Assembly: GCA_003164045.1 (NCBI GenBank)
Contig: PLRU01000032.1
Span: 5,464 to 69,463 of the forward strand
Length of the DNA stretch: 64,000 nt
Source of the DNA: Candidatus Lustribacter telmatis
Lineage (GTDB): Bacteria > Vulcanimicrobiota > Vulcanimicrobiia > Vulcanimicrobiales > Vulcanimicrobiaceae
Direction: 5' to 3'
Numbering within the stretch: position 1 is the stretch's first letter; the number at the start of each line of letters is the position of its first letter. This document shows positions 25,349 to 32,804 of the stretch, piece after piece. Below the pieces are notes generated by a model. That model saw only the letters and a list, made by a program, of their open reading frames with translations. It was not told where the DNA came from and searched no databases. The position numbers and the translations under genes were made by a program.

Positions 25349-26778
25349 TGAATTTCGGTGAGGAGCGCCTCTTCGGGGGGCAAGTCGAGCGCCGGCAGGG
25401 TGATCGTGAAAACGGAGCCGCCTTCGGGCCGGGCTGCGGCCGACACCGTTCCGCCGTGAACGCGGGCGATGCTGCGCACGATCGCAAGGCCGAGGCCGGT
25501 GCCCTCGATCGTCCGCGAGTGCGACGCGTCGCCGCGGAAAAAGCGGTCGAAGAGCCGCTCGGCGGTTTCGGGCGCGATGCCGATCCCGGTATCGCTGACC
25601 ATGATGCGGGCGTGGCCGGCATCGTGCCGGACGGTCACGACGATCTCGCCGCGCTCGGTGAACTTGACCGCGTTGTCGACTAGGTTGTTTATCAGCTGGC
25701 GGATCAGCGGCGCGTCGCCGAGCACGTAGGGTCCCGGCAGAGCGAGATCGGCCCGCAGTTCGAGCCCGTTTTGCGCCGCGCGCTCGCGAGCGTGCGCGAC
25801 GACGTCGGCGACGAGCGGGTTGAGTGCGAGCGGCTCTTTGGGAATCTGATCGCCGGAGTCGGCTTTGGCCAGCGTGAGCATCCCGCCGACCATCGCGGCG
25901 AGCCGGGCCGACTCATCCACGATCGCATCGAGGCTTTCGGCGCGTACCACCGGATCGCGGTCGCCCCAGCGGCGGATCATCTGCGCGTTCGCGTTGATCA
26001 CGGTCAGCGGCGTCTTGAACTCGTGCGAGGCGTCGGAAATGAATTGACGTTCCCGCGCAAATGCATCTTGCAGCCGATCGAGCATCGCATCGAAGGTCGC
26101 GGCCAGCCGCCCGATCTCATCGCTGCGCTTCCAGCGCAAACGCCGGTCGAGCTTTTCCGAACCGATCTCCTCCATCGCGCCGGTGAGCCGCACGATCGGA
26201 TCGACCAGACTGCGCGCGATGAACAGCGATGCGAGCACCACCGCCATACACGCCACGATCGCCGCGTAGATCAGGATGGTTTGCGCGCGGCGCGTCTCGC
26301 GGTCGATGATGTCGAGCCGTTGCGCGACGTGCGCGATCACGATCGTTTTGCCCGCGCGGCTGAGCACCCGGTCGAGCACGATCAGCGGCGCGCCGTCGGT
26401 ATCGCGCGCGAACGTGAAGCGCTGCGTTATGCCGGCGGGGATCGCGCCGAGGCGCAAATCGCCCATGTTCGAGCTCTTGCCGATCGGATAGCCTTGCGGC
26501 GTGTCGATCTGAATGTACTGTGTGATCGACGCCCAGTGATCGAGCTGCTCTTTGTTCGCCAGCGTGTCGAGCACGGTGGCCGGATCGTAGAAGCCGAGTG
26601 CGTTGCTGGCTTCGGCTACGCGCGCAATTTCATCGCTCGTCGCCGTAATGCCGGCCTTGGCTTGTTCGACCAAAAGCGAGCGGAACGCCAAACCGATCGT
26701 GATCGAACCGATCGCGATGATGACGACGATCAACAGTGCGTAGGACGCGGCGATGCGCGTCCGGAGTGAGAAGTTAAT
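25345..26778 (-). CDS. Sensor histidine kinase (OmpR-family partner)
   Basis: About 477 residues if the ATT at 26778 starts it, 462 from TTG 26733. Two transmembrane helices flank a ~130-residue extracytoplasmic sensor with no recognised domain. Then come HAMP, the HisKA box SDASHEFKTPLTVI with phosphorylated His, and the ATPase with N box NLVDNAVKF, G1 DTGIGIA, F box FDRFF and G2 GTGLGLAIV. I extend to 26778 because the added residues (NFSLRTRIAASYALLI) form the usual kinase N-terminus and the TTG would cut into helix 1. The gene overlaps the regulator by 5 bp and the DUF4097-like gene by 4 bp. Confidence 0.9.
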   Translation of the reverse strand: MNFSLRTRIAASYALLIVVIIAIGSITIGLAFRSLLVEQAKAGITATSDEIARVAEASNALGFYDPATVLDTLANKEQLDHWASITQYIQIDTPQGYPIGKSSNMGDLRLGAIPAGITQRFTFARDTDGAPLIVLDRVLSRAGKTIVIAHVAQRLDIIDRETRRAQTILIYAAIVACMAVVLASLFIARSLVDPIVRLTGAMEEIGSEKLDRRLRWKRSDEIGRLAATFDAMLDRLQDAFARERQFISDASHEFKTPLTVINANAQMIRRWGDRDPVVRAESLDAIVDESARLAAMVGGMLTLAKADSGDQIPKEPLALNPLVADVVAHARERAAQNGLELRADLALPGPYVLGDAPLIRQLINNLVDNAVKFTERGEIVVTVRHDAGHARIMVSDTGIGIAPETAERLFDRFFRGDASHSRTIEGTGLGLAIVRSIARVHGGTVSAAARPEGGSVFTITLPALDLPPEEALLTEIQ

Positions 26779-27457
26779 CTTTGAGAGCGTAACCGACGCC
26801 GCGTACGGTTTGGATCAGTTTGTCCTCGAAGCCGTCGTCGATCTTGCCGCGCAGGTAGCGGATGTACACGTCGATGAGATTGGAGTCGCCGAGGAAATCG
26901 CTGCCCCACACGCCGTTGAAGAGTTCGTCGCGCGTGTGCACCTTGTTGCGGTGCAGCAAGAGATATTCCAACAGCGCGTATTCTTTGGCGGTGAGCTGCA
27001 CGTCTTTGCCGCCGCGCTGCACTTCGTGCCGGTCGCGATCCATCGTCAGGTCTTTCGCGCCGATCACGTTGTCGTGCGGGTTGCGGTCCCGCAGCCGGGC
27101 GCGAATGCGCGCCAGCAGTTCTTCGATGGAAAACGGTTTGGTCAGGTAGTCGTCGGCGCCGTGGTCGAGCCCCGCAACGCGATCGGGGATGCGGTCTTTC
27201 GCCGTGAGCATGATGATCGGCACGTTGCTCTTGGCGCGGATGCGCGCGCAGACTTCCATGCCGTCGAGCTTGGGCAGCATCAGGTCGAGCACGACGAGGT
27301 CGGGCTCCTTGAGCGCGCGCTCGAGGCCGGCGAGGCCGTCACGCGCGGTGTCGACCTCGTAGCCCTCGTGTTTGAGTTCCAGCTCGAGCACGCGTAAGAT
27401 TTGCGCGTCGTCCTCGACGACCAGAATCTTGTACGTCCGCTCCGCTTGCTCGCTCAC
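26774..27457 (-). CDS. OmpR/PhoB-family response regulator
   Basis: A 227-residue regulator. The receiver domain has the acidic pocket VVEDD near residue 14, phosphorylated Asp58 in VVLDLMLPKLDGME, and the conserved Lys in YLTKPF. The C-terminal winged helix has VQLTAKEYALLEYLLLHRN and SNLIDVYIRYLRGKID, ending TVRGVGYALKD. GTG 27457 directly abuts the stop of the upstream membrane protein gene. Its kinase follows with an overlap. It would activate or repress envelope genes on phosphorylation; targets not visible here. Confidence 0.95.
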   Translation of the reverse strand: MSEQAERTYKILVVEDDAQILRVLELELKHEGYEVDTARDGLAGLERALKEPDLVVLDLMLPKLDGMEVCARIRAKSNVPIIMLTAKDRIPDRVAGLDHGADDYLTKPFSIEELLARIRARLRDRNPHDNVIGAKDLTMDRDRHEVQRGGKDVQLTAKEYALLEYLLLHRNKVHTRDELFNGVWGSDFLGDSNLIDVYIRYLRGKIDDGFEDKLIQTVRGVGYALKD

Positions 27458-27817
27458 CTACCGGTTATACACGGTCGGCCGCGGGGTTGCCATGAAGGGC
27501 AGGCTAGAAATCCACCAGACCGACGAGAGCCCGATGGCGAGCCAGACGTACGTCGAGCGCGAGAAGAGACCGAAGCCGCGCATGAACGCGACGACCGAAT
27601 CGGTCAGGCGCGACCCGGCGGCCGGCGACGATGTGACGATCCAGGCGGTCGCGACGCAGACGAGCGCGACCGCAACGGCTAGGAGCAGCAGTTCCCACTG
27701 CCGGAACGCCGGCGCGGCGCGCAGCACGGTCGCGGACATGATGCGCTGATGCATATCCGCCGGCGGCTCCTCGAGCGGGAGCGCGAAGAGCGCCCGGTCC
27801 AGTTCGTCGTCGGTCAT
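27458..27817 (-). CDS. Small membrane protein, probable anti-sigma factor
   Basis: A 119-residue protein with a short acidic cytoplasmic N-terminus (MTDDELDRALFALPLEEPPA) and two transmembrane helices (WELLLLAVAVALVCVATAWI and YVWLAIGLSSVWWISSLPFM). It lacks the HxxxCxxC zinc motif of ZAS anti-sigma factors. Its gene starts within the sigma-factor stop (4-bp overlap), the standard position for a membrane anti-sigma factor, which is why I suggest that role. If right, it holds the sigma factor at the membrane until a signal arrives. Otherwise it may be an unrelated membrane protein. Confidence 0.6.
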   Translation of the reverse strand: MTDDELDRALFALPLEEPPADMHQRIMSATVLRAAPAFRQWELLLLAVAVALVCVATAWIVTSSPAAGSRLTDSVVAFMRGFGLFSRSTYVWLAIGLSSVWWISSLPFMATPRPTVYNR

Positions 27818-28407
27818 GTCGTTCTCCGTTGGGCGTTTGGCCCCAGTGCGGCCCGTAACAGGTCTTTTGCCCGGAAAAGATGCGTCTTCACGGTCCCGAG
27901 CGGCAAGTTCAGCACGGCGGCGATTTCCTCGTATTGCTTGCCTTGTAGATGGAAGAGGGTGATGACGACCCGGTATTTTTCGGGCAGCGATTCGATCGCG
28001 GCGCGCAAGCCGGCGGCGTCTTCGGCCGCTTCGTAGGTGCCCTCCGGGCCCGCGGCCGGGTCCGCGAAGTCGACCGGCTCCTCGCCCGTGAACCGTTTGC
28101 GCTTGGCCAGCCGGTCGCAGCAGACGCGGTAGCAGATCGTGAAGATCCAGGTCGCGAACTTCGCCCCGGGCCGGAACGAGGCCAGCGCCCGGTAGGCCTT
28201 GATCCAGGCTTCTTGGGCGGCGTCTTTGGCCTCTTCGACCTCGCGCATGGTGCGGAAAGCCAGATGGTAGACCGCGCGCTCGTACCGCTCGACGAGCGTG
28301 CCGAAGGCGTCGCTGCGCCCGGTGAGGGTGAGCGCGATCAAGTCATCGTCCGTCGGGACGATGGCCGTGCTCCCCGCCGGCGGTTCGGCCAACAGTGCGA
28401 CTCCCAT
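27814..28407 (-). CDS. ECF-type RNA polymerase sigma factor
   Basis: A 197-residue sigma-70 protein with only regions 2 and 4. Region 2 is DAFGTLVERYERAVYHLAF through VEEAKDAAQEAWIKAY and FATWIFTICYRVCCDRLAKR. Region 4 is IESLPEKYRVVITLFHLQ, EEIAAVLNLPLGTVKTHLFR. It directs polymerase to stress promoters. ATG 28407 is preferred over the in-frame ATG at 28479: it gives normal ECF length and leaves room for the promoter dyad at 28416-28479. It is the first gene of a five-gene overlapping operon. Confidence 0.93.
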   Translation of the reverse strand: MGVALLAEPPAGSTAIVPTDDDLIALTLTGRSDAFGTLVERYERAVYHLAFRTMREVEEAKDAAQEAWIKAYRALASFRPGAKFATWIFTICYRVCCDRLAKRKRFTGEEPVDFADPAAGPEGTYEAAEDAAGLRAAIESLPEKYRVVITLFHLQGKQYEEIAAVLNLPLGTVKTHLFRAKDLLRAALGPNAQRRTT

Positions 28408-28418
28408 CTGCCAGGATG

Positions 28419-28443
28419 TACGGGCCGGGGACGCGTGTGTTTC
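28419..28443 (-). promoter_or_regulatory. Putative ECF-sigma promoter for the sigma-factor operon
   Basis: On the minus strand GAAAC (28443-28439) is followed by exactly 16 bases and then CGTA (28422-28419). This matches the published SigW-type consensus TGAAAC-N16-CGTA apart from the first base. The sigma-factor ATG is 11 bp beyond, so the transcript would have a leader of only a few bases. It implies autoregulation. Confidence 0.6.
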
Positions 28444-28451
28444 GGTGAGGC

Positions 28452-28476
28452 GAAACACCGTGAACGGTTGCCCGTA
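28452..28476 (+). promoter_or_regulatory. Putative ECF-sigma promoter for the divergent DUF4097 gene
   Basis: GAAAC (28452-28456), 16 bases, CGTA (28473-28476): the mirror image of the minus-strand element. The GTG start at 28485 lies 8 bp beyond the -10 element, about where transcription should begin, so the mRNA may be leaderless. Confidence 0.6.
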
Positions 28477-28484
28477 CATGGGGC

Positions 28485-29387
28485 GTGATTCAACGCGGAA
28501 CGCTTATCGCCGTCCTCATCGGCGTCGAGGTCGCCCTGGTGGCGATGATGGCGCAGGCGATCTCTCCCGGCGCACAGGCGCCCTGGCACGATGCGGCCAC
28601 GAGCCAATCTCAGTCGTCCGGCGAAGGCCGCACGGCGGATTACGCGTTTCATACCGGTCCGCAACCCGAAGTTACCGTCGATATCGGGTACGCCGACCTC
28701 ACCGTCTACCAGCGCAGCGAGCCCGGCGTCACGGTCGATGTCACGGGTCACGGCTGGCACGGGTTCGGATCTTCGGCGCCGCCGATCACGGCGACGCAAG
28801 ACGGCAACACCGTCAACATCAGCGCGGCCGAATCCTCGGGCTTCTCCTGGGGCGACGATCGCATGGTGACGATCGCCGTTTCGCCGGGAACGCGCTTGAC
28901 CGTGAACAACGCCGGCAACATCAAAGCGACCGGCTTGCGCGCACGGGCGTCGTTCAAGAGCGTCGGCAACGGCACGGTCTTGATCGAAGATTTCAACGGA
29001 CCCTCGCTCGACGTCGCATCGTCGAACGGACGGCTGACGTTGCATAATATCGTCGCCCGGCAGCTCGATGCCTTAAGCAGCAACGGGCGCGTCGACGTTA
29101 CCGGCTTGCAGGTTCGCGATGGAAACATCGATAGCAGCAACGGCCGCGTAACGCTCGGTTTTGCGCCGGGCGCCGACACGACGGTAACCGCCGCGACCAG
29201 CAACGGGCACATCAATGTGTCGGGCTTTGCGGCAACACCCGCGAAGTATGTGAAACACGCTGATGATGAGGACGACGGCGATGACGACGATTCGTTATCG
29301 GCCAAGACGATTCGCGTCGGCGCCGGCGCCGGACGGCTCGGCGTACATACGAGCAACGGTAGTATCTACCTCAGTCAGGAAGGCTAG
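28485..29387 (+). CDS. Secreted/anchored DUF4097-like adhesin-type protein
   Basis: A 300-residue protein. A hydrophobic N-terminus (GTLIAVLIGVEVALVAMMAQ) acts as signal or anchor. The body is a repetitive right-handed beta structure with SSNGR turns recurring about every 18-20 residues: VASSNGRLTLHN, LSSNGRVDVTG, DSSNGRVTLGF, ATSNGHINVSG, HTSNGSIYLSQ. This is the DUF4097 putative-adhesin pattern. Near the C-terminus is a very acidic patch (DDEDDGDDDD), possibly calcium-binding. GTG 28485 is the only sensible start and sits right under the predicted ECF promoter. It is paralogous in type to 24224-25348. Confidence 0.8.
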   Translation: MIQRGTLIAVLIGVEVALVAMMAQAISPGAQAPWHDAATSQSQSSGEGRTADYAFHTGPQPEVTVDIGYADLTVYQRSEPGVTVDVTGHGWHGFGSSAPPITATQDGNTVNISAAESSGFSWGDDRMVTIAVSPGTRLTVNNAGNIKATGLRARASFKSVGNGTVLIEDFNGPSLDVASSNGRLTLHNIVARQLDALSSNGRVDVTGLQVRDGNIDSSNGRVTLGFAPGADTTVTAATSNGHINVSGFAATPAKYVKHADDEDDGDDDDSLSAKTIRVGAGAGRLGVHTSNGSIYLSQEG

Positions 29388-29391
29388 CGAG

Positions 29392-29997
29392 ATGGACGAC
29401 ACGATTGTACCGGTTCTGGGGATGTTCTTTCTGTTCGGATTACCGGTACTCGGCTGGATCGCGATCCGGACGATGAAGCATCGCGAGCGGATGGAAATGC
29501 TGCGGCGCGGGATTGCGCCGCCGCCCGACGGCCGCTGGAATCGCAAGAACGGCGGCGCCTGGACGCAGCCGCCGCCCTGGACCGCGGGCCCGACGGCGCC
29601 GCTGGGCCAGCCGATGCCGACCTACAGCGCCTACGACGACCCGAATTCCGCACAGTGCACGATGCGGCGCGGGATCACGACCGCGGCGGTCGGCTTCGCC
29701 CTTCTGATCGGCCTCTCGTTCATCGGCTATCACGGCGGCGATGGCCCGTTCAACCCGGCAACGATCCGTCCCGGGCCCTGGCTGCTGGGCGGTTTGATCC
29801 CCATGTTTGTCGGCGTCGCCCAGATCATCATCGCGTTGATGTCGGGTGCGGTCTTCCCGTACCGGATGGCCCCGCCGCCGGGACCGCCCGGTCCGCCGCC
29901 GCCGAGCCAGCGCAGCTACGGGTCGGCCCAGCCGGGTCCGCCCGGACCGCGCTACGAGGAACTGGCGCGTCCGGTCAAGCCGCCGGACCGGCTCTAA
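29392..29997 (+). CDS. Small membrane protein with Pro/Gly-rich tail (DUF6249-like, tentative)
   Basis: A 201-residue membrane protein. An N-terminal helix (VPVLGMFFLFGLPVLGWIAI) is followed by a basic MKHRERMEMLRRGIAPPPDG motif, a Pro-rich linker, then two more helices (AAVGFALLIGLSFIGYHGG and LLGGLIPMFVGVAQIIIALM). The cytosolic tail is Pro/Gly-rich (APPPGPPGPPPPSQ). The HRERMEMLRRGIAPP motif resembles DUF6249 membrane proteins often encoded with ECF sigma factors; I am not certain. ATG 29392 lies 4 bp after the DUF4097 stop, so it is the second gene of the divergent unit and ends at a strong terminator. Confidence 0.65.
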   Translation: MDDTIVPVLGMFFLFGLPVLGWIAIRTMKHRERMEMLRRGIAPPPDGRWNRKNGGAWTQPPPWTAGPTAPLGQPMPTYSAYDDPNSAQCTMRRGITTAAVGFALLIGLSFIGYHGGDGPFNPATIRPGPWLLGGLIPMFVGVAQIIIALMSGAVFPYRMAPPPGPPGPPPPSQRSYGSAQPGPPGPRYEELARPVKPPDRL

Positions 29998-30010
29998 GCC
30001 GCCGCAACGC

Positions 30011-30050
30011 AAAAGGAGCGAGTCGCCTAAGCGACCCGCTCCTTTTGATT
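30011..30050. terminator. Bidirectional intrinsic terminator
   Basis: AAAAGGAGCG (30011-30020) pairs with 30037-30046, and GTCGC (30022-30026) pairs with 30031-30035 around a CTAA loop, with one A/C mismatch in the stem. T-runs lie on both strands. It sits between two converging genes, 14 bp after the membrane-protein stop and 23 bp from the stop of the small minus-strand gene, so it can end both transcripts. Confidence 0.9.
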
Positions 30051-30072
30051 TTCCCGGCTCGTCGTTGCGCCG

Positions 30073-30213
30073 CTAGCGGCAGGTAACGATCGCCATCGCC
30101 CAACCGCTCGCCGTGCGCGTGCGGACGAGATATCCGTCTTCGGTGCGGTCGTAAACGCTATAGCCCGCTCTTAGCGCGTCAGCTAACGTTTTGAAGACCT
30201 GAATCCCGGCCAT
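30073..30213 (-). CDS. Small protein of 46 residues, function unknown
   Basis: Translated by hand from the sequence: it begins MAGIQVFKTLADALRAG and ends GWAMAIVTCR. It starts at ATG 30213 with an excellent Shine-Dalgarno GGGAGGAG and stops at TAG 30073. The composition is normal for a real protein: an amphipathic helix (VFKTLADALRAG) followed by a beta-like YSVYDRTEDGYLVRTRT segment. Unlike the usual shadows it has its own ribosome site, its own space and a shared terminator. I do not recognise the family. The single Cys near the C-terminus is the only special residue. Confidence 0.72.
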   Translation of the reverse strand: MAGIQVFKTLADALRAGYSVYDRTEDGYLVRTRTASGWAMAIVTCR

Positions 30214-30220
30214 CTCGGTG

Positions 30221-30230
30221 CTCCTCCCTC
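30221..30230 (-). promoter_or_regulatory. Strong ribosome binding site of the 46-aa gene
   Basis: The minus strand reads GAGGGAGGAG, ending 7 bp before ATG 30213. It is among the best Shine-Dalgarno matches in the window, most of whose genes lack one. Confidence 0.75.
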
Positions 30231-30360
30231 GCGGTATTCACCACGATGTCTGACTCTATAACCTATAACGGCCGGAATGTCACCTCCGTTCACCTTCTCA
30301 TCAAACTTTCTCCGTAAAGATATCTGCGGGAGCGCGTGGATCGGTCGCCAAGTCCGCGGG

Positions 30361-31065
30361 GTGAAAACTCGTCTCGTCGTCGCGATCGACGTTCCGACAT
30401 TTGTCAGCGCGAGGCGCCTGATTGAGACGCTCGCCGGCATCGAGGTCACGTTTAAGGTCGGCTATGAGGCGCTCTACGGGTACGGTCCGGAGCTGCTCGG
30501 ATTGCTCGAATCGCGTGGCGCCGCGTACATGCTCGATGTCAAACTGCACGATATTCCGCGCACGGTTCACGCGGCCGTAAAGGCGCTGGTGCGTCCCGGC
30601 GTTGCGCTGTTGACGGTGCATGCGCTCGGAGGCGCGGAGATGCTTGCGGCCGCGGCGGAAGCTGCCGTCGAACGCGCGGCCGAGCTCGGCATACCGGCGC
30701 CTGGAGTGCTCGCGATCACGATTCTGACGAGCCTTGCCGCCAAAGACGTGAGCGCTTTGGGGCTGGGCGGCAGTCCCGGCGAGAGCGTGCTGCGCCTTGC
30801 TGCGCTAGCGCGTGAGGCGCGTTGCGCCGGCGTCGTGTGTTCCGTGGCGGAAGCCGGCGGCATCAAGGCCGCCTGCGGGGCTGCGTTCGTCGTGCTTTGC
30901 CCGGGCATTCGCCCCGGCGGCAGCGCGCACGGCGATCAGCGCCGGACCGCAACGCCGGGCGATGCGCGTGCGGCCGGCGCCGATTACATCGTGGTCGGCC
31001 GGCCGATCGTTGAAGACGCCGATCCGGCCGCCGCGGCGCGAGCCATCCTGGCGGAGCTGAGCTGA
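30361..31065 (+). CDS. pyrF: Orotidine 5'-phosphate decarboxylase
   Basis: Decarboxylates OMP to UMP, the last step of de novo pyrimidine synthesis. At 234 residues it is the usual length. LVVAIDVPTFVSARRLIE near the N-terminus holds the first Asp, MLDVKLHDIPRTV the catalytic K-x-x-D cluster, and CPGIRPGGSAHGDQRR plus GADYIVVGRPIV close the phosphate-binding site. GTG 30361 is chosen because alignment starts three residues later; the ATG upstream at 30277 lacks homology. It is followed by pyrE after 1 bp. Confidence 0.95.
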   Translation: MKTRLVVAIDVPTFVSARRLIETLAGIEVTFKVGYEALYGYGPELLGLLESRGAAYMLDVKLHDIPRTVHAAVKALVRPGVALLTVHALGGAEMLAAAAEAAVERAAELGIPAPGVLAITILTSLAAKDVSALGLGGSPGESVLRLAALAREARCAGVVCSVAEAGGIKAACGAAFVVLCPGIRPGGSAHGDQRRTATPGDARAAGADYIVVGRPIVEDADPAAAARAILAELS

Positions 31066-31066
31066 C

Positions 31067-31645
31067 ATGACCGCACTCACACCCGACGCGCTGCTCGCGG
31101 AATTGCGCGTGCGCGGCGCCTTGCTCGAGGGTCATTTCCGGCTTTCATCGGGTCGCCACTCGAACCGCTTCGTGCAGAAGTTCCGCTTTCTCGAAGATCC
31201 GGCGCTGCTCGCGGGCATCGTTGCCGCCATGCTCGAGCGCATGCCGGCGCTCGATGTGCAATGCGTGGTGTCGGCCGCCGTCGGCGGCATCGTGCTGGGC
31301 TACGAAGCGGCGCGTCAACTCGGCACGCGCGCGATTTTCGTCGAGAAAGAGGGTGGAGCGGCCCGCTTCCGGCGCGGTTTCGGCGTCGCTCCGGGCGAGC
31401 GGGTGCTGGTGGTGGAAGACGTGATCACCACCGGCCTCTCCGTGCGCGAAGTGATCGACGTGGTAAGCGCCGAGGGCGGGGTGGTCGCGGCGGCGGCGGT
31501 CGTCGTGCGGCGCGGTGCAGTCGACGTCGGCGCGCCGCTCTTTGCGCTGCTCGATATGCCGCTGGAGTCGTTCGAGCCGGCAGTCTGCCCGCAATGCGCT
31601 GCGGGCGCGGCGCTCGACGAGCCCGGATCGCGCTTTTTGCGCTAA
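31067..31645 (+). CDS. pyrE: Orotate phosphoribosyltransferase
   Basis: Joins orotate to PRPP giving OMP, the substrate of PyrF encoded just upstream. The 192-residue protein has HFRLSSGRHSNRFVQKF at the start, IFVEKEGGAARFRRGF as the catalytic loop, and VLVVEDVITTGLSVREV, the 13-residue PRPP-binding motif. The C-terminal LDMPLESFEPAVCPQCAAG contains a CxxC often found in this subfamily. It is part of a pyrF-pyrE-hisC run. Confidence 0.95.
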   Translation: MTALTPDALLAELRVRGALLEGHFRLSSGRHSNRFVQKFRFLEDPALLAGIVAAMLERMPALDVQCVVSAAVGGIVLGYEAARQLGTRAIFVEKEGGAARFRRGFGVAPGERVLVVEDVITTGLSVREVIDVVSAEGGVVAAAAVVVRRGAVDVGAPLFALLDMPLESFEPAVCPQCAAGAALDEPGSRFLR

Positions 31646-31685
31646 CGGGCGCAGCGCCGCCGGGGCGCGAAATCCGGAGGACGTC

Positions 31686-32804
31686 ATGGATTACGTTTCA
31701 CTCGCGCGGCCGGCCGTGCGGCAGCTTCACTCCTACAGTGCCGGGACCACGATCGACCAGGCCAAGCGGCGCTTTGATCTCGACCACGTGATCAAGCTGT
31801 CGTCGAACGAAAATCCGCTGGGCTCTTCACCCAAGGCGCTCGCCGCCATGGCGACCCTCACCGATGCGAACCTCTACGCCGACGACGATCATCTTGCGTT
31901 GCGCGCGCGGCTCTCCGAGCCGTACGGTCTGCGCATCGAGAACACGATCCTCGGTCACGGCAGCAACGAGATTTTGCTGATGTTCTTCCTAACGTTCGTC
32001 GGCCCGGGCGACGAAGTCGTCATGGCCGATCCGACGTTCTCGCTCTTTCCGGCCGATACGATCGTCACCGGCGCGACGCCGGTGCGCGTGCCGCTGCGCG
32101 ACGGCGTCCACGATCTCGATGCGATGTTCGCTGCCGTCACGCCGCGGACGAAAGCGATCGTCGTCTGCGATCCAAACAATCCGAGTGCGACGTGCGTCGA
32201 CCCGGCGGCCTTCGCGAACTTCGCCTCGCTGCTGCCGCCGAACGTGCTGCTGTTTATCGATCAGGCTTATCGTGAGTACATGCCCGCGGAGAGCGTCGAG
32301 GGCACCGACTACGTGAAGTCGCGCCGCGGAACGATCGTGACGCGTACCATGTCGAAGCTCTACGGGCTCGCCTCGGTGCGTTTCGGTTACGGTTTCGCCG
32401 ACCAGGGCATGATCGATTTGATGCAGCGCGTGCGCGTGCCGTTCAACGTGTCATCGACGGCGGCGCTGGCGGCGATGGGTGCGCTCGACGATAGCGAATT
32501 TCGCGCCGCTACGATCGCCATGAACGACGAAGGCAAGGCCACTCTCGAAGCGGCGTTCCGGCGGTTGGGACTCTTTGCCTATCCGTCGGCGGCCAATTTC
32601 ATCGCCGTGCGTGTTCCGGGCGAAGCCGAAGCGGCGTATACGGATCTGCTGCGGCGCGGCATCGTAGTGCGATCGGGCGACAAACTGGGTATGCCCAATT
32701 TCTTGCGCATCACGATCGGCACGCCCGAACAAAACCGCGAACTCATTGCCGCCATGGAAGCGGAGTTGCCGGCTTGGCGGGAGCGCGCACCCGTTCCGGC
32801 ATGA
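31686..32804 (+). CDS. hisC: Histidinol-phosphate aminotransferase family protein
   Basis: A 372-residue fold type I aminotransferase. LSSNENPLGSSPKAL near residue 37 is the HisC substrate-binding loop. GHGSNEILLMFF and CDPNNPSATCVD are cofactor loops, IDQAYREY carries the Asp/Tyr pair, and TRTMSKLYGLASVRFGYG the Schiff-base Lys. ATG 31686 has GGAGG at 31676-31680. Family members transaminate histidinol phosphate or aromatic amino acids. No other his genes are near, so an aromatic aminotransferase is a real alternative. Confidence 0.88.
   Translation: MDYVSLARPAVRQLHSYSAGTTIDQAKRRFDLDHVIKLSSNENPLGSSPKALAAMATLTDANLYADDDHLALRARLSEPYGLRIENTILGHGSNEILLMFFLTFVGPGDEVVMADPTFSLFPADTIVTGATPVRVPLRDGVHDLDAMFAAVTPRTKAIVVCDPNNPSATCVDPAAFANFASLLPPNVLLFIDQAYREYMPAESVEGTDYVKSRRGTIVTRTMSKLYGLASVRFGYGFADQGMIDLMQRVRVPFNVSSTAALAAMGALDDSEFRAATIAMNDEGKATLEAAFRRLGLFAYPSAANFIAVRVPGEAEAAYTDLLRRGIVVRSGDKLGMPNFLRITIGTPEQNRELIAAMEAELPAWRERAPVPA

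Larger units (their letters stand above)
28416..28479. repeat. 64-bp two-fold-symmetric dyad between sigma factor and DUF4097 genes
   Basis: ATGTACGGGC at 28416-28425 is the exact reverse complement of 28470-28479. GTGTTTCG at 28437-28444 is the exact reverse complement of 28451-28458. Both pairs share the same centre (28447.5), with a 6-bp loop and 11-bp non-matching segments between the stems. The dyad spans the whole divergent control region. Confidence 0.9.

Noticed and set aside
28462-28488. Alternative ECF promoter GAAC-N18-CGTG on the plus strand
   Set aside because: Its -10 would overlap the GTG start codon and the spacing is too long; the GAAAC-N16-CGTA element fits better.
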